From the NCBI RefSeq assembly GCF_910592395.1, contig NC_088308.1, positions 28,907,501 through 28,971,500 of the forward strand: 64,000 nucleotides of DNA. The letters are read 5' to 3'. This document shows, piece after piece, positions 1 through 12,300 of the stretch. This stretch comes from Lineus longissimus. Taxonomy: Eukaryota > Nemertea > Pilidiophora > Heteronemertea > Lineidae. A program made the position numbers and the translations under genes. The stretch's first letter is position 1; each line of letters starts with the position of its first letter. The notes beneath the pieces were generated by a model that made no database searches, had not been told where the DNA came from, and saw only the letters and a list, made by a program, of their open reading frames with translations.

Positions 1-35
1 TCAATGCGACATGTGTGCTTTGTGTATTCTTCCAG

Positions 36-374
36 CTTCTGCACCTCAGTGCGGGGAAAGAAGACATCAAGATTGGATATATCATGGGCGCGGATTTGAA
101 AGAGGGGGTTTCACCGGAGTCCTATTACAGGCCGGGCAAACGAACCTCCGGGGCTGTCCAATTAGCTATTGATGAAATTAACAACTCTACTGAGTGGCTG
201 CCAGATCATAGATTAACGTTAGTAGTGAAGGATACGTATGGGAATGAGGAGTATAGCATTAAACATACCATCAGTCTGAAATGGCAGAATGTCTCTGTTA
301 TTATTGGACCTCAGGATACTTGTCAATATGAAGGGAGAATTGCGGCTGCCTACAACCTGCCTATGATATCCTAT
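36..374 (+). CDS. Guanylate cyclase exon 1 of window: start of ligand-binding domain
   Basis: Encodes the first 113 residues seen, with [25 protein letters not shown] and [10 protein letters not shown], typical of the first lobe of the ANF-receptor/periplasmic-binding fold. It ends in phase 0 at ISY before the donor gtgagt at 375. I start it after the acceptor-like ttcttccag ending at 35. The frame stays open back to base 3 with a hydrophobic run (VLCVFFQLL), so bases 3-35 could instead be coding signal peptide. Confidence 0.85.
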
Positions 375-3300
375 GTGAGTAGCAATTTGTATTTTAGAGT
401 ACCAGGATTGAGATTATGATATCCATGCCGACTAACCGGCGTTGTGTGTATATCCATCCTTGAAAGGAGGAGACTCACCGCCGGTTAGTCGGCGGGATGT
501 TACGTGGATGATATTTACGCCAAGTAAACCGCTGGCGATGAACACTTTCATGTAGGATATAAAATACAAGGCTGTCTCATTGCTGGGTTATAGTCTATAC
601 TTATATCAAAAGTGTATACCAGCTTGTGTGTACAACAATTCAACGTAGAACAGTTCAACTTCCATGTACATCGTTGGCCCTATACGACGCCTGATGCATC
701 GATATGTTTAACTGAATCACTGAATTTCACTTGGTTGAGTTTGTACAGCTGTCATTAGTCATGCATTTATACAAAGATCTGCTGTCCTGGGTGTCACTCA
801 TGTCTGTCAGTTCCGCCAAGTATTGTGTGATACAGTCACGACAGGGCATGAACATCATCTTGCACACAGGGCCTACTGCACGACTTCTCATTAGGCTGAC
901 GTTACATAGGCCTCATTCGTTCACTTCCCACATGTCACGTTCCAGCTTTACTTAACGTTCCTCGGTGAATGCACGGCCTTGTGGCATGCATTCAGTGAGG
1001 AACGAACGCATTAAGGGGAACGTGACATGTGGGAAGTGAACGAATGAGGCCTATGTAACGTCAGCCTTACGCATGGCCTGATATTGTCAGGATGGGGCAT
1101 GAATTGCTGCTTTGATAAGCGTTTTTGCCGGGCGATATTACAATATTTTGGTCCGTCTGCTCTTGTCTACTGCCTTTAGTGTACTTGCAAGGTATGTTCA
1201 ATCCCACGTACCTTTCTTAAAATCTTCAAAGGAAATGCCTGTCATTTTGTTAGTTTGAGTGGACGTCTCGAGAATACATTAACATGTCCACGTATTTACA
1301 AAATCAGATTCAAACTGACAACAGAAATGTCGGAGGGACTTCTTGAATAACAAAGGCGTTCATCCACACCGGGAATGGTTTCATTCTGACTAACTGCACT
1401 AGCTCACGGCCGACACAGCGCTAACTTTGAAAAATATGATAATATCGTCTCCTGGGTAGAACATGTCAAAACCACACGCTGAGAACCAGACTTAACATGT
1501 TTGGATTCTCATCTAGTTACAGGCGCATCTCCGGCATATCTGAAGCTGCAGGAATGTACTGTTGTGTACTGTGTGTGACAAACAGCCTGAAATAATCGAA
1601 ATACAATTAGCGCAGGACTCCTTTTCAGGGGGTCATTTTCTACTTCTACACCAGTCGAAAATTCGATCAGATAATGATTACACCGTACATCTACTATAAT
1701 TAGATAAAAGGTCCACAGAAAAAAGTATGAATGCAGCTATGTGACTGTTTCTGTATCGATATATACCATCGTTGTACTTTTATTGGGATTTTTCTCAAAT
1801 TATGCTCTATAATCTACCGTAAATAAAGCTCTGAACTAAGTTAATAGCGTGTAGACGCGAGAGATAATGCATAACATTGATTAATGGACCAACGATCCCA
1901 TCCACTCTAATGCGTGCCTCTGGGGCCTATTATCAGAAATTACTCTTCCCAAAGCCCTGCCTATTTTAAACAATAGCAAGACAGTGCGAATGTTGAGTGT
2001 TTCCCTGGTCGTTCCTTTATCATTGCCGTGACTGGTTCAGTGATGTCGACTCGCATTATTGAAATGAATTGAACGCACTCTGCCGGAAGGGTCCTCTCAA
2101 GCTAATATCTGCTGAGCTTGCCTTCAGTAACTTTTTTTTAAAGAATCTGGTGGTGAAATGCGATATCTTTGACGCAGCATCGAGCTTTTTGCTGGAGGGA
2201 GATAGAGCCTGGAGATGGGACCGGTATATGTTACTCGTAATCCGTGAGCTGGTGTCGCCAGGGATTGTGATAGAGCATTGGTGAACGATGCCAGTATCAA
2301 GCAGGGTATAGGCTAAACTCAGTCTCTCTATATTGCAGTCGATATTTCTTACGCGTAGTCCTTACGGTCTTTTTGAGCGCACTTGAGTTACACGCAGTAA
2401 CATAACTGCGGTGAAAAGAGTGGCTGGTCTGGAGGATGTTTTGTAGATGATTGGTATGAAAGATATCAAGCAGATTAATCTATTATCTGCGTGGTGAATG
2501 ATAACATTGATAGGGTTATTTGGCGAAAAACCTGCAAAGTCGAGCTCCTCGCGCAATGGTGTCTCCTTCGCTCTGGTGTCACATCGATGACATTCATTGA
2601 GGAGCATTCCTGCTGAATGTTGCGGCATTTCCCGATCGAAATAAGATCTGACAGCATCCTTCTGGCTGTTATAAACTTCCGATTTGATGTCGAGTTGTTT
2701 TGCATGGTCTCTGTGCCGAGAGTACAACTGGATGATGAACTAATCTGTCCAATGGTGACCAGTGCTGGGCTACGCCATGACGACGTTGACAACCTCGTTG
2801 AACCGTTCCTGCTACACTTTTATAACCAGAAATAAGCAAAGAAAATTCTGAATGTATTGTTAATAACTTCATTGCATTGGACAAATATACCGGTAGAGGA
2901 GTTAATTAGAAGGCACTGACGAAGACCCATCCTCCTTCACGTCAAATCGGTGTGACAAACGTTGAGGAAGGTTCTTTGACATCAGTGTGGACTGCTGATT
3001 TTTCGTTTCCTAACTTGGTCGAAATGACATCGTAGTGTCGGGCATAGATAGTGTGGGAGCAGAACCCTCTCCGATCCACTTCACGAGACGCATAACTTCT
3101 CTTAAAAGTGGCATAAGCTGTCGAAAGTGCATCCGTCAAAACTATAATCATGAAAAAGGTAAATTCTCTTCTTTCCCTCGGTTTGCTGCATGACTGTTCC
3201 ATTGAGGCGCACTTGATTGCCATCCCAAAAAACTGATCAGATGCACCATGTTGTCAACATTTGCCAATTTCCATCTCGTCAAAGAGGAAAAAGATTGAAC

Positions 3301-6300
3301 TTGTGGAGATATCCTTCCTCCGATTTGCGCGCGATCTTAATATGCGAGTTTTTTATGCTGCTTGCATTTTCCGGCAGATTGGAATCGTAGTGGATCTCCT
3401 CCAATCATGCTTAAATGAGCGAATGAAAGCTAAAAGTGCCTAGTCAGATAGTACATGTATGAAGAGATGGTGTGTTGTTTGTAAGTGGTCAATTAAGTTA
3501 CTTTACCTAGGAGATGGCGCTTTCTGATGATATTGGATGATTTCCTAAATCATGGGATACCAAATTCCACCTGTGCTTCTGTTGATGTGTGTAGCCACAG
3601 AGTAATTCCTTCAAACCTTGAAGCGAATACCAGGTGATGTGTACTTTATGGAATGTTACCCAAGCTGTCCTATCAATGAATCAATATCTCTTCATTGTTT
3701 TCTATCAAAAATATCGATTTTTCCCGGCCACATCTGACACGAACCTTCCGGCATCTCCCACATTGCTTCACAACCGGATGTTGACCTTTCTTAACAGCTT
3801 CCGCTTTCTGCTGCAGCTAGTTGTCAACGGATCAATCGTGATTTTATGACAAGTGGTAATAAGTGGCGGATGTTAAATGAGTGCCCAGGAAATTATGACT
3901 TTTAGCCAACTGTTCATTTCTTTATTATCAGTTTCTGTTCGATGTTTTGGAATTGATTTGAAAGTGAGTGCAGATTTATACAGATCCTTCTGCTCATCAA
4001 TCTTGCTCGAACGATAAAAAAACCTTATATCTCATGACGTCCGAAATTGGTCTAAATTACAATGGAAAAATTGCGTCTGGGGCGACTCTGTAAAGCACGA
4101 TGCCCGGCTGGATACAGGAGCATTGTCTCCTGATAAAGTGCATGGTCAATGCATCAACACTATAAACATCATGCATCGAATTGTATACAATATAACCACC
4201 ATGATGCATAGTACACGTAATTGCATTATTAGAGGAATTCGAGTTTGCACCAGTGAATTAGTTCAGCTGTTAGACAAATGTTTAGACCACCAATAACACA
4301 TCGGTGTCCATTCTTATAGATAAGTGGTGCCTGGTTGAATCATGGAGGTTAAATGAAATAATATATGATGAAGCGTTAACTAGATTAATGTAGCTACTAC
4401 ATGTAATTGACACAATTCGAGCAAAGCATGCCGCGGGATCGAAATTCCCTTTCACTGTGGTAGCATTATTCACATTTCTTGATCTTTAATAAAGGCGTGA
4501 TATATATCTGTCTGAAAACCCCACCTTGGCTCAGCTGCTACTCGGCTGATGAAACTGCAGCTGTCTGACAGCCGTAAAGCCTGCATCGCCAGAGAATAAC
4601 CTCAACCACCTCAGAGGTTGGCTAAAAGGTCGCCATCGTTACTGCTAATCCAATCTCTATATCGAAGAAAAGTTAGAATCACAACTTTTCTGAAATGTTT
4701 TTAAACCCCGGTATATGTAAAAATTCCACTGCTGAGCTGAGCGACACGCAAAAATTACCGCGCCATTAACGTCATGTTAAAAACGAAAAATAACACTTAT
4801 TTCCTTCTCTTTGATACTCTCCCGGTCTTCAACAAACTCCATTAGTCAACTCAAACCTCACTGTCTCTGGTTCATGACTTATCAGATGAATGCTTGCTGA
4901 GATACATGAACTTCAAGTAAGACATCTTGAGCAATACTGGCTGCTTCAAGAGGGACATTCAGAAGAAAGTTGACATTGAAATCCAATCAGCAAGTCAACA
5001 GCTTTCTACATTTGTTTGTCCGAACCTATTGTATTCTGACGGATTATGGTACATGGTTCTAAAGAGGCCATGACTGTCATAGAATCCTTTGTTTGCAGGA
5101 CATTCTCTCCGAAGACATTTCAATTAACGGCAATACGAACAAAGCATTACGTAGTTTACAAGCCAAATTTGGCCACCAGTACATATGATACACAGACGCC
5201 GTGGCTGTAGTGAAACGCGACATCGTTGTGTTGGGATCAATCATGAAGCCAACACTAAAGCCAATGTCTTGCATTTTTGTCCGTGGTCGGGTGTGATTGT
5301 CATGTCATGACCATTTAGTGTCTCTTTTGACAAAACCAAGGCTGCCACAACCATGGCAACGATAGGATAAATGAAACCTTGTGTTAGCGGGGGCATGAAA
5401 CCTTGCTGAAGGCCATGGCTTGCGTGAGGAAAGCCTTTATCTCCACTTGTTTATGTGGTCTTGATCACCCTTTTGTCTTCAATAGGGAAGATTTGTGAAC
5501 TAAGTGTATACCACACCGAATGACCGGACTTGAAAAAAGCTGTCTTGCAAGCAGGAGACAACCACAGTCATTTGTGGTATTCGGACGTGCTAACTGGCTG
5601 CCTTGGTAATCCACCTGCCACAGCTTGCATCCAAGTCCTGTTCAAGCAGACACTGTTAACGGTCGTCTCCCACATCAGGACACAGGTTGCCACATGGTCA
5701 TAATGCCTTTCTAATCAATTATCTGTAATAACGTGCGCCTTGTCCATCAGGTCCATTAGTGACAGTAAATATTGACTGGCACCGTCACCAAGGCTGTCTT
5801 CTCACACTACTCCACACTGCTTCACGATATCTAATAAGGTACTTCATGTCTCATGAAGATTCCCTTTGATTTGAGCTCTTCCCATTCCCCATCACTCTAG
5901 TCGAGTAGTTCTTTAGGCTGGTTGCTCTACGACGACCAAAGACCTTGCTAATTCAAGCATTAGTGTAAATTAAGGCTGTGCGCTCTATCATTCCATGATT
6001 GGATGCATTAACACCACAACTCAACCTGTATTGGCTTGTCTAGCCAATTGTCGCAGTAAAATATAAGAATCGATTCTATGATCGGCCCAAACAACTCTGA
6101 AGTGTTTCAATATTACTACCGATGCCATATGTTACCGGCTGCAGTGGTGGATTACTATACAAGTACATGTATGTTGTTGTTGTTGTTGGGGAAGTTCGAT
6201 AAAAACTGTCACATTTTTCAGCTTTCGGTTTTAGGATTGTAGCTCTGTTTCTGTTGTCCATAGTTTCCTTGCCAAAGATGTGTGCTCAAGCCATGCCTCC

Positions 6301-9300
6301 TCTCGGCTTGTCATCAAGGGACAGTCTATCAGGATGTGTTCGGGCGTTAGGTCAGAGAAACAACATTCATACTTTCGTTGTCCCAAAACTGAGGTATTAT
6401 CTTTATAAAACGTTAAGAAAGAGTTTTACCTCTCTGCTGCCTGAACTTGTGATGACCGATCTGAGATGAGTGTCTCAATGGTAAGCTCGAGCACTTGCCT
6501 ATAGTGAAGATGCTTTTCAATATCACTCACAGAAAGATACTTGGAAAACCAAATAGAAATCAATATATCGTCTTTCAAAGCAATATCTCACCCAGCCACA
6601 GATTGTCTCGTGGGGGTGTTTTTAACAACATTTAACATCGACTTAATCTGACGAGTTGTCTCGTTCATTTTACTTCCTTCGAAGTCTCCATAGGGTTGGG
6701 AGCTTGAAACCAGCGAACGTGTCATGTTGCAAGCGATACAGCCACATCACCCCGCGGGAGAACGTAGCCTACGGGAATACCATTACGGTCACGTAAGAAT
6801 TGCCAAAGCTATGTTTTTTAAATATTTGATTATAGATAGAGTTGTTTTTCAATTTTGTGAAAAAGAACACGACTCCAAGATAAAATAGCACGTCACCACG
6901 CCTATTCCGCATTGAATGTTGATTGATAACAAATTGATATTGACTCAGATTAATCATAAATAATCTGATAAAATGCTACCCGATCGGGTCAGCCAACACC
7001 TGTTGGTCAATCAATAATCAAAGCAATGCAATGATTTCTATTCTGAGGGCTGTTAGTTCAACCTGGACACTGAGTTTAAACAAGCATTTTAGTCCTTTGT
7101 AAGCGAACTCTGAAATGCCGACCAGACAGAATATTTCGATGAGATGCCGAACGAGGTATCGCGCGCGAGAGGGGGGCGGGGGGCAGAGGGAGACGAAGGC
7201 AAAACTTAGGTGAGAGAATACAGTGGCAGATTCAATAAAGTTACTATCAACCATGGTCAGCAGAGTATCCTCTGTTCTAACCTGTCATCAACCATGGTCA
7301 GCAGAGTATCCTCTGTTCTAACCTGTCATCAACCATGGTCTGCAGAGTATCCTCTGTTCTAACCTGTCATCAACCATGGTCAGCAGAGTATCCTCTGTTC
7401 TAACCTGTCATCAACCATGGTCAGCAGAGTATCCTCTGTTCTAACCTGTCATCAACCATGGTCTGCAGAGTATCCTCTGTTCTAACCTGTCATCAACTGA
7501 GGTTTGTAGATTGCATTACTACAATCGCCTTTATACCATCTTTGCGGCTAGCGAAGGGCCAATCATTTGGATGTCGCAGTCTCCAGTCTGGTGAACGGAT
7601 CGGAAGAGTTCCAATCTATAAATGCCATTCTCTGTGACATTATGTAACAAACTAATCAGCCTTTCTGCACTAATACGATATCATTGATTGGATCATGTAT
7701 CTTTTGTCATCTTAATCAGATCACAAGGCAACAACTCTGTCAATCATGTGTTTCTCTGGACATTAATGTCAAAGTTATTTTGACTTATCCATTATATTGT
7801 GTGATGAGGTGTTTTGTGAAGCGGTATGTTGATGGTACTGTAGTTTTATTGGGAAAATTGATTTTGAAATCGGGAGAATTCGAATCAGTTTGATAACGTT
7901 AATGTTGTGGCTTCCAGACACGATGAAAACATGATGTTTATTAAAGTCAGTACGCTTTATCGGAGTTGCATCGGATTAATGACTATATGTCATTAGCAGT
8001 AAATGGGCTGTTTTTTTTTGTGTGTTTTTAGTGTGGTGGCAGTGAGAGACTTACATGATACGCCATTGTGGCAGGTTTTTCGACATTGTTTTGACATCTG
8101 TTTCGTTCGATCGATGCAGCCTTATCATCGTGATGTATTCCGAGGCACCACTCTCTTGATTTTAGCTACAGACAGGCCGCAACATGATATGCTGCTAACA
8201 GCTACATTTCCGCGCCTATTTTTGCGATAGGCAATATAATAACGCCGAACATGAAGAGACCAGCTATGAACTGGTTGTCAGCAGTGTATTGCCAAAAGAA
8301 GAAGGGAGATTATGGCTGCATCTCCACACACAAATCACCTGACGGTTTTTTCTTCTCACCCTCGCTCGTACAAAACAGTCTGAAACACAGATATATTGTT
8401 CTCCTCTCTTTCAGTATTGTAACGATGCCGCCCTATCCGATAAAGTGAACTTCCCCACATTCGCCCGCACGAAGCCGCAGGCGGGTCAGATCGCCAAGTC
8501 GGTCATTGCGTACCTCAAGAACTACGACTGGAACAAAGTCACCCTGGTCTACTACGACAAGGGTGACAATGGTCCTGTCACAAAGGCAGCTGAGGCTATA
8601 CAAGAGGTGAGTCAATTACTTTTTAACACCTCCATTGACTAGTCCTTTTAGATGTATTTTGTTCCAGTCCAAGTGGTTTTTGTTACGACACCAAAACGGG
8701 GCGCACTGGCCACTGGCCTGCATGCGGCCTCTTTTAATACTACATTCAAAGCAACTCGTTGGTCAATATCTCCTCGAAATTGGAAATGCAGCGTACAGGC
8801 ATCTTCCTTCTAGCTTCCGGTCAGTCATGTCAGTTCCTGGTTCCCACCCAATGACCGGCAATGGAGCTAACGGAGCTTCCTTTACTGTTATTATTATCCA
8901 TATGCCATGGACCCTTTGTTGTCTCTTCGAGTGGCAATAGTCCTCAGAATACTTAGAAACGAAGCTTGAGATGCCTCCGAAATCACTCTGATCCGAATGA
9001 CATGGTTCTAATTTACCTGAAATGAGTCTGGAATGATTGTTGGAAGTTGTTCCAATCAAACTAATTGGAAAAGGACACGACCTCCCCTGTTGTAAAGCAC
9101 GTTTCGCTTTGACGTGGTTTGGGTTGCTCGCGGCTAACGAGATGGTAACTGCACTCACTCGAGGAAGCCAAACCTTTGCTTTGAAGTGTTGCTCAAGTAT
9201 AATGTCCGCGATTGAAGTACGTGTAATAAGGAAGGAAAGACACCTGTACTATAAGTTAGGGAGAGAGTGCATCAGCCGTACATGTTAATAATATCATTTC

Positions 9301-12300
9301 GCCCTGACTGTAGACGTTGAGCATGTCAATTTTTGTTTATCAGAAAATGCAAAATGGACGTTGATCTTCTTCTACAATAGCCCATTACTTGTACTAAGTG
9401 CATCCAAACCATGGAACTTTGAGAGCCTTTGAGAGCTTTAGTGGTCGAAAGATGAAAATGGTGTTTCTGATTGAGCAACTAGTTAGACCTGCCTTATCAG
9501 ACCAATTTCCCTCCATCAACATCTGACCAATACTTCAGATCCTTTCATTGACAAATAGCACCGGAAAAAGGCAAGAAGCCACGCAGCTTTAGCAGGCGTT
9601 GGGTAATTTCGGCACTCCTGGCCGACTTCAAAAGCCTCTGAAAGTAGCAAAACTGTGATGGTAAACCTTTGTGGTGGAATCAAACCTAAACACGATGCCT
9701 ATCTTACCGTTCATACCGTTAACGCTTTCTCTTCCAGCTAGTGGTGAACGATCCCACTCTCAACATTACCACTGTCCATCGTTACACCCAGGCTGTATTC
9801 TTTGGTCTCGATGCCAACCAGGGCACAGAACCGAACGAAGACTTCGCCAGTATCATCAAAGAAACATACAAAACCACGCGAAGTAAGTAAGACAAGAATG
9901 CATGGGCTGATTCAAATACGTTTACGGACAGATACTGCTATTTGGTTCTGGTTCCTCTGAGCGGTTATTTGATAATTATCATCTCCCTTGCCAGGTTGGC
10001 ATGGCAGACCAATTACGTGTACATGTATAAGATTTCATCAGTAATTCCCCATGTTTCATCTCTAATTCTATATATTTAAATCAGGCCAGGTGAAAGCAGC
10101 CTGGGGCTGCTTTGTTTTTCTCATCTTACAAACAGTTAGAAGGATATCTTTCCCTGCCTTGCCTGTCATTACTGATGAATGAGTTGTATCGAGAGCCGAT
10201 ACCATCACAACCATCTCACAGATCCACCTCGCGATCCTCCCATTAATCCCTTCACCTTTCAGCCCATCTTTCCAGATTTCTTTGAACAAGTCAGTTGAAC
10301 GCCTTGCCAATTAATCCTTAGCGTCTGATAGGAAACTATTGTCATGCTCTCGCCGCGTTCAATCCATCATCCAATTTGATCCCGGTGATTACGGCAAATT
10401 TGCAGCTCGTCAGCGTACCTCATTACACTTCTCCGGATTCAAGTTTTACTGGCTCGGTGGACTTCTTCTCCTTCTTCTTCAGCATTCGCTCTGAACTTGG
10501 AGGTGTTATTCTTATTTTCCAAGGATTATTCCTCCTCCAAATGGGGATAAGCGTTTTTACGGGCCCCCTTTCGCCAATACGTTATATTCCCAAAACAAAT
10601 GGATAATGTCTGTGCTGTTGATAAAGGAACCCTACGCATCTCACAAGCTGTTCCTTTATCATCTTAAAAAGAACCAAGAAGGTGACTGAAACTTGCACGA
10701 GAGCATCTTTTCCTGGTCATTCTGCCACTTTCTAGCTGCGTTTCTCGTTTACTTGGTTATTGCTTTGTAGATCATTGCGGCGTCTCATGGGTAACGCCAA
10801 ACAAACGTTACCTTAAAAGAGATTGGATTGTTTTAAACTAATCCGATATCCAATGTTCATCCTGCCGTATCCGGTTTTTAAAACTCACTTTCCATTATGC
10901 TGCTGATGTCAAAGGATGAAGAACCTTTGTTGCATACACACATTGGAAACCGATACTCGACGATAACTGATCTCATGATATAAGATACCAGGCTTAGCAT
11001 GATCCCCTGGGAGAACGTTCGTGCAGATTTCACCAACTGTTGCCTTCCCAGGCAAGGCTTGGCATGGGTCAGCAGATACCGGTAACATGCTGATCATCTC
11101 CAGGGAGGGACACGTTTTGCTACCTTAACAGTTCTACATGATCTTAGATAAAGCTGGCACTGTTCCTCTTACCATATGAGATACTTCTCTCGTCAATATC
11201 TGGTGTTGTACTGACACAATAGACCATGGAATAGCTTGTAAACGAATCTTAAAAGCTACGTTGGGATTCTGTCATTCGTTCCGTATCATCAATGGCTGAA
11301 CTATGATCATCATCAATCTGGTGGCGATGATACAGCTGTGTTGAACGTCGCTTCATTGGTGACGACAACCTTATGGCTATCATGCCATGTGTGTCTGTGA
11401 ATTCTTCTTCTTCTTACTCGGCGTTCAGACATGTCTGTTACTATCTATCTGTTGTGATGTGGGGAACACTGCTAATGAGTAAATATGGCGTGCCAATAGT
11501 GTTAACTTAACGCCAGAAAGCAAGCTGAAGGCGAATAAGGCTACGTTCTAGTGTTTCTCTCGTAAAAGCCACCTTGAAACAGGTTCCGAAACGAAGATGA
11601 TTCTTTCATAGTCTGGTATGAAAAGGTTATGGGCGAATCATTAGGTAGGTCTCTCTGTTAACGCAGGATTGTCAATTTCAATATAGGTTGAGTCGATTAA
11701 CCGGTAGCTATCGTTTATCTGATGGTGGATCTTTCTTTCCTCTTTCCAGTTTATGTTCTCGTTGCTGATGTTTATGCCTTCCCCGCCTTCCCGGTCGCAC
11801 TACAACACATGGGCCTTCTTGCCAAAGGGGAATACTTTGTTGTAGGCGTTGATGTCGACCATTACAGCCCTGAAAATGTCAATCATTATCTTAATGGTAA
11901 GGTATTTCGATTAAATTAAGTATTACAAGGCAGGTTGCTAGATAATCATCATACATGTAGTTGCCTTAGGTAGGACCATCGCCCCAGTGCTTGCAGTGCA
12001 ATCTGGAGGCAGGATAACAGGAATGTTAGTGCCAGGGATGGTGAGTTTGTTTTACCATATTGGACTCGAGTATAACAGCCAATCGTCATGAAGCTGGGCC
12101 ATGTTACAACGATGACGATAGCATGAGTTTATGATAAGCCTTATGTCTTCTTATATTTCTGTTCAAACGGTAAGACACCAGTTAAATTTGAATCGACACA
12201 ACAACAAGGAGGTCGAGCACTCAGAGCGATGCATCTCAACTCCGGCAAATGCCGCTGTGAGGCGCCACTAGTTTAGAGTATGGGCGTGGGGCTGCGAAAC

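Larger units (their letters stand above)
375..8414 (+). other. Cyclase intron 1 (8.0 kb)
   Basis: Large intron between the first two visible ectodomain exons. It contains a short perfect hairpin (427-493), a fold-back element (893-1067) and a 41-bp tandem array (7247-7492), each listed separately. The remaining sequence is AT-rich with only short random reading frames; I see no further exon that fits the phase 0 to phase 0 junction. Confidence 0.75.

Noticed and set aside
15-35. GTG at base 15 as a translation start for the cyclase
   Set aside because: GTG starts are not expected in an animal gene; an acceptor at 35 or coding sequence extending left of the window explains the open frame better.
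2362-2884. Overlapping minus-strand frames of 71-121 codons in cyclase intron 1
   Set aside because: All three frames are open by chance in a short stretch; no splice context or protein resemblance.
8635-9288. Open frames on both strands in cyclase intron 2
   Set aside because: No recognisable domain and incompatible with the phase 0 junction between exons 2 and 3.
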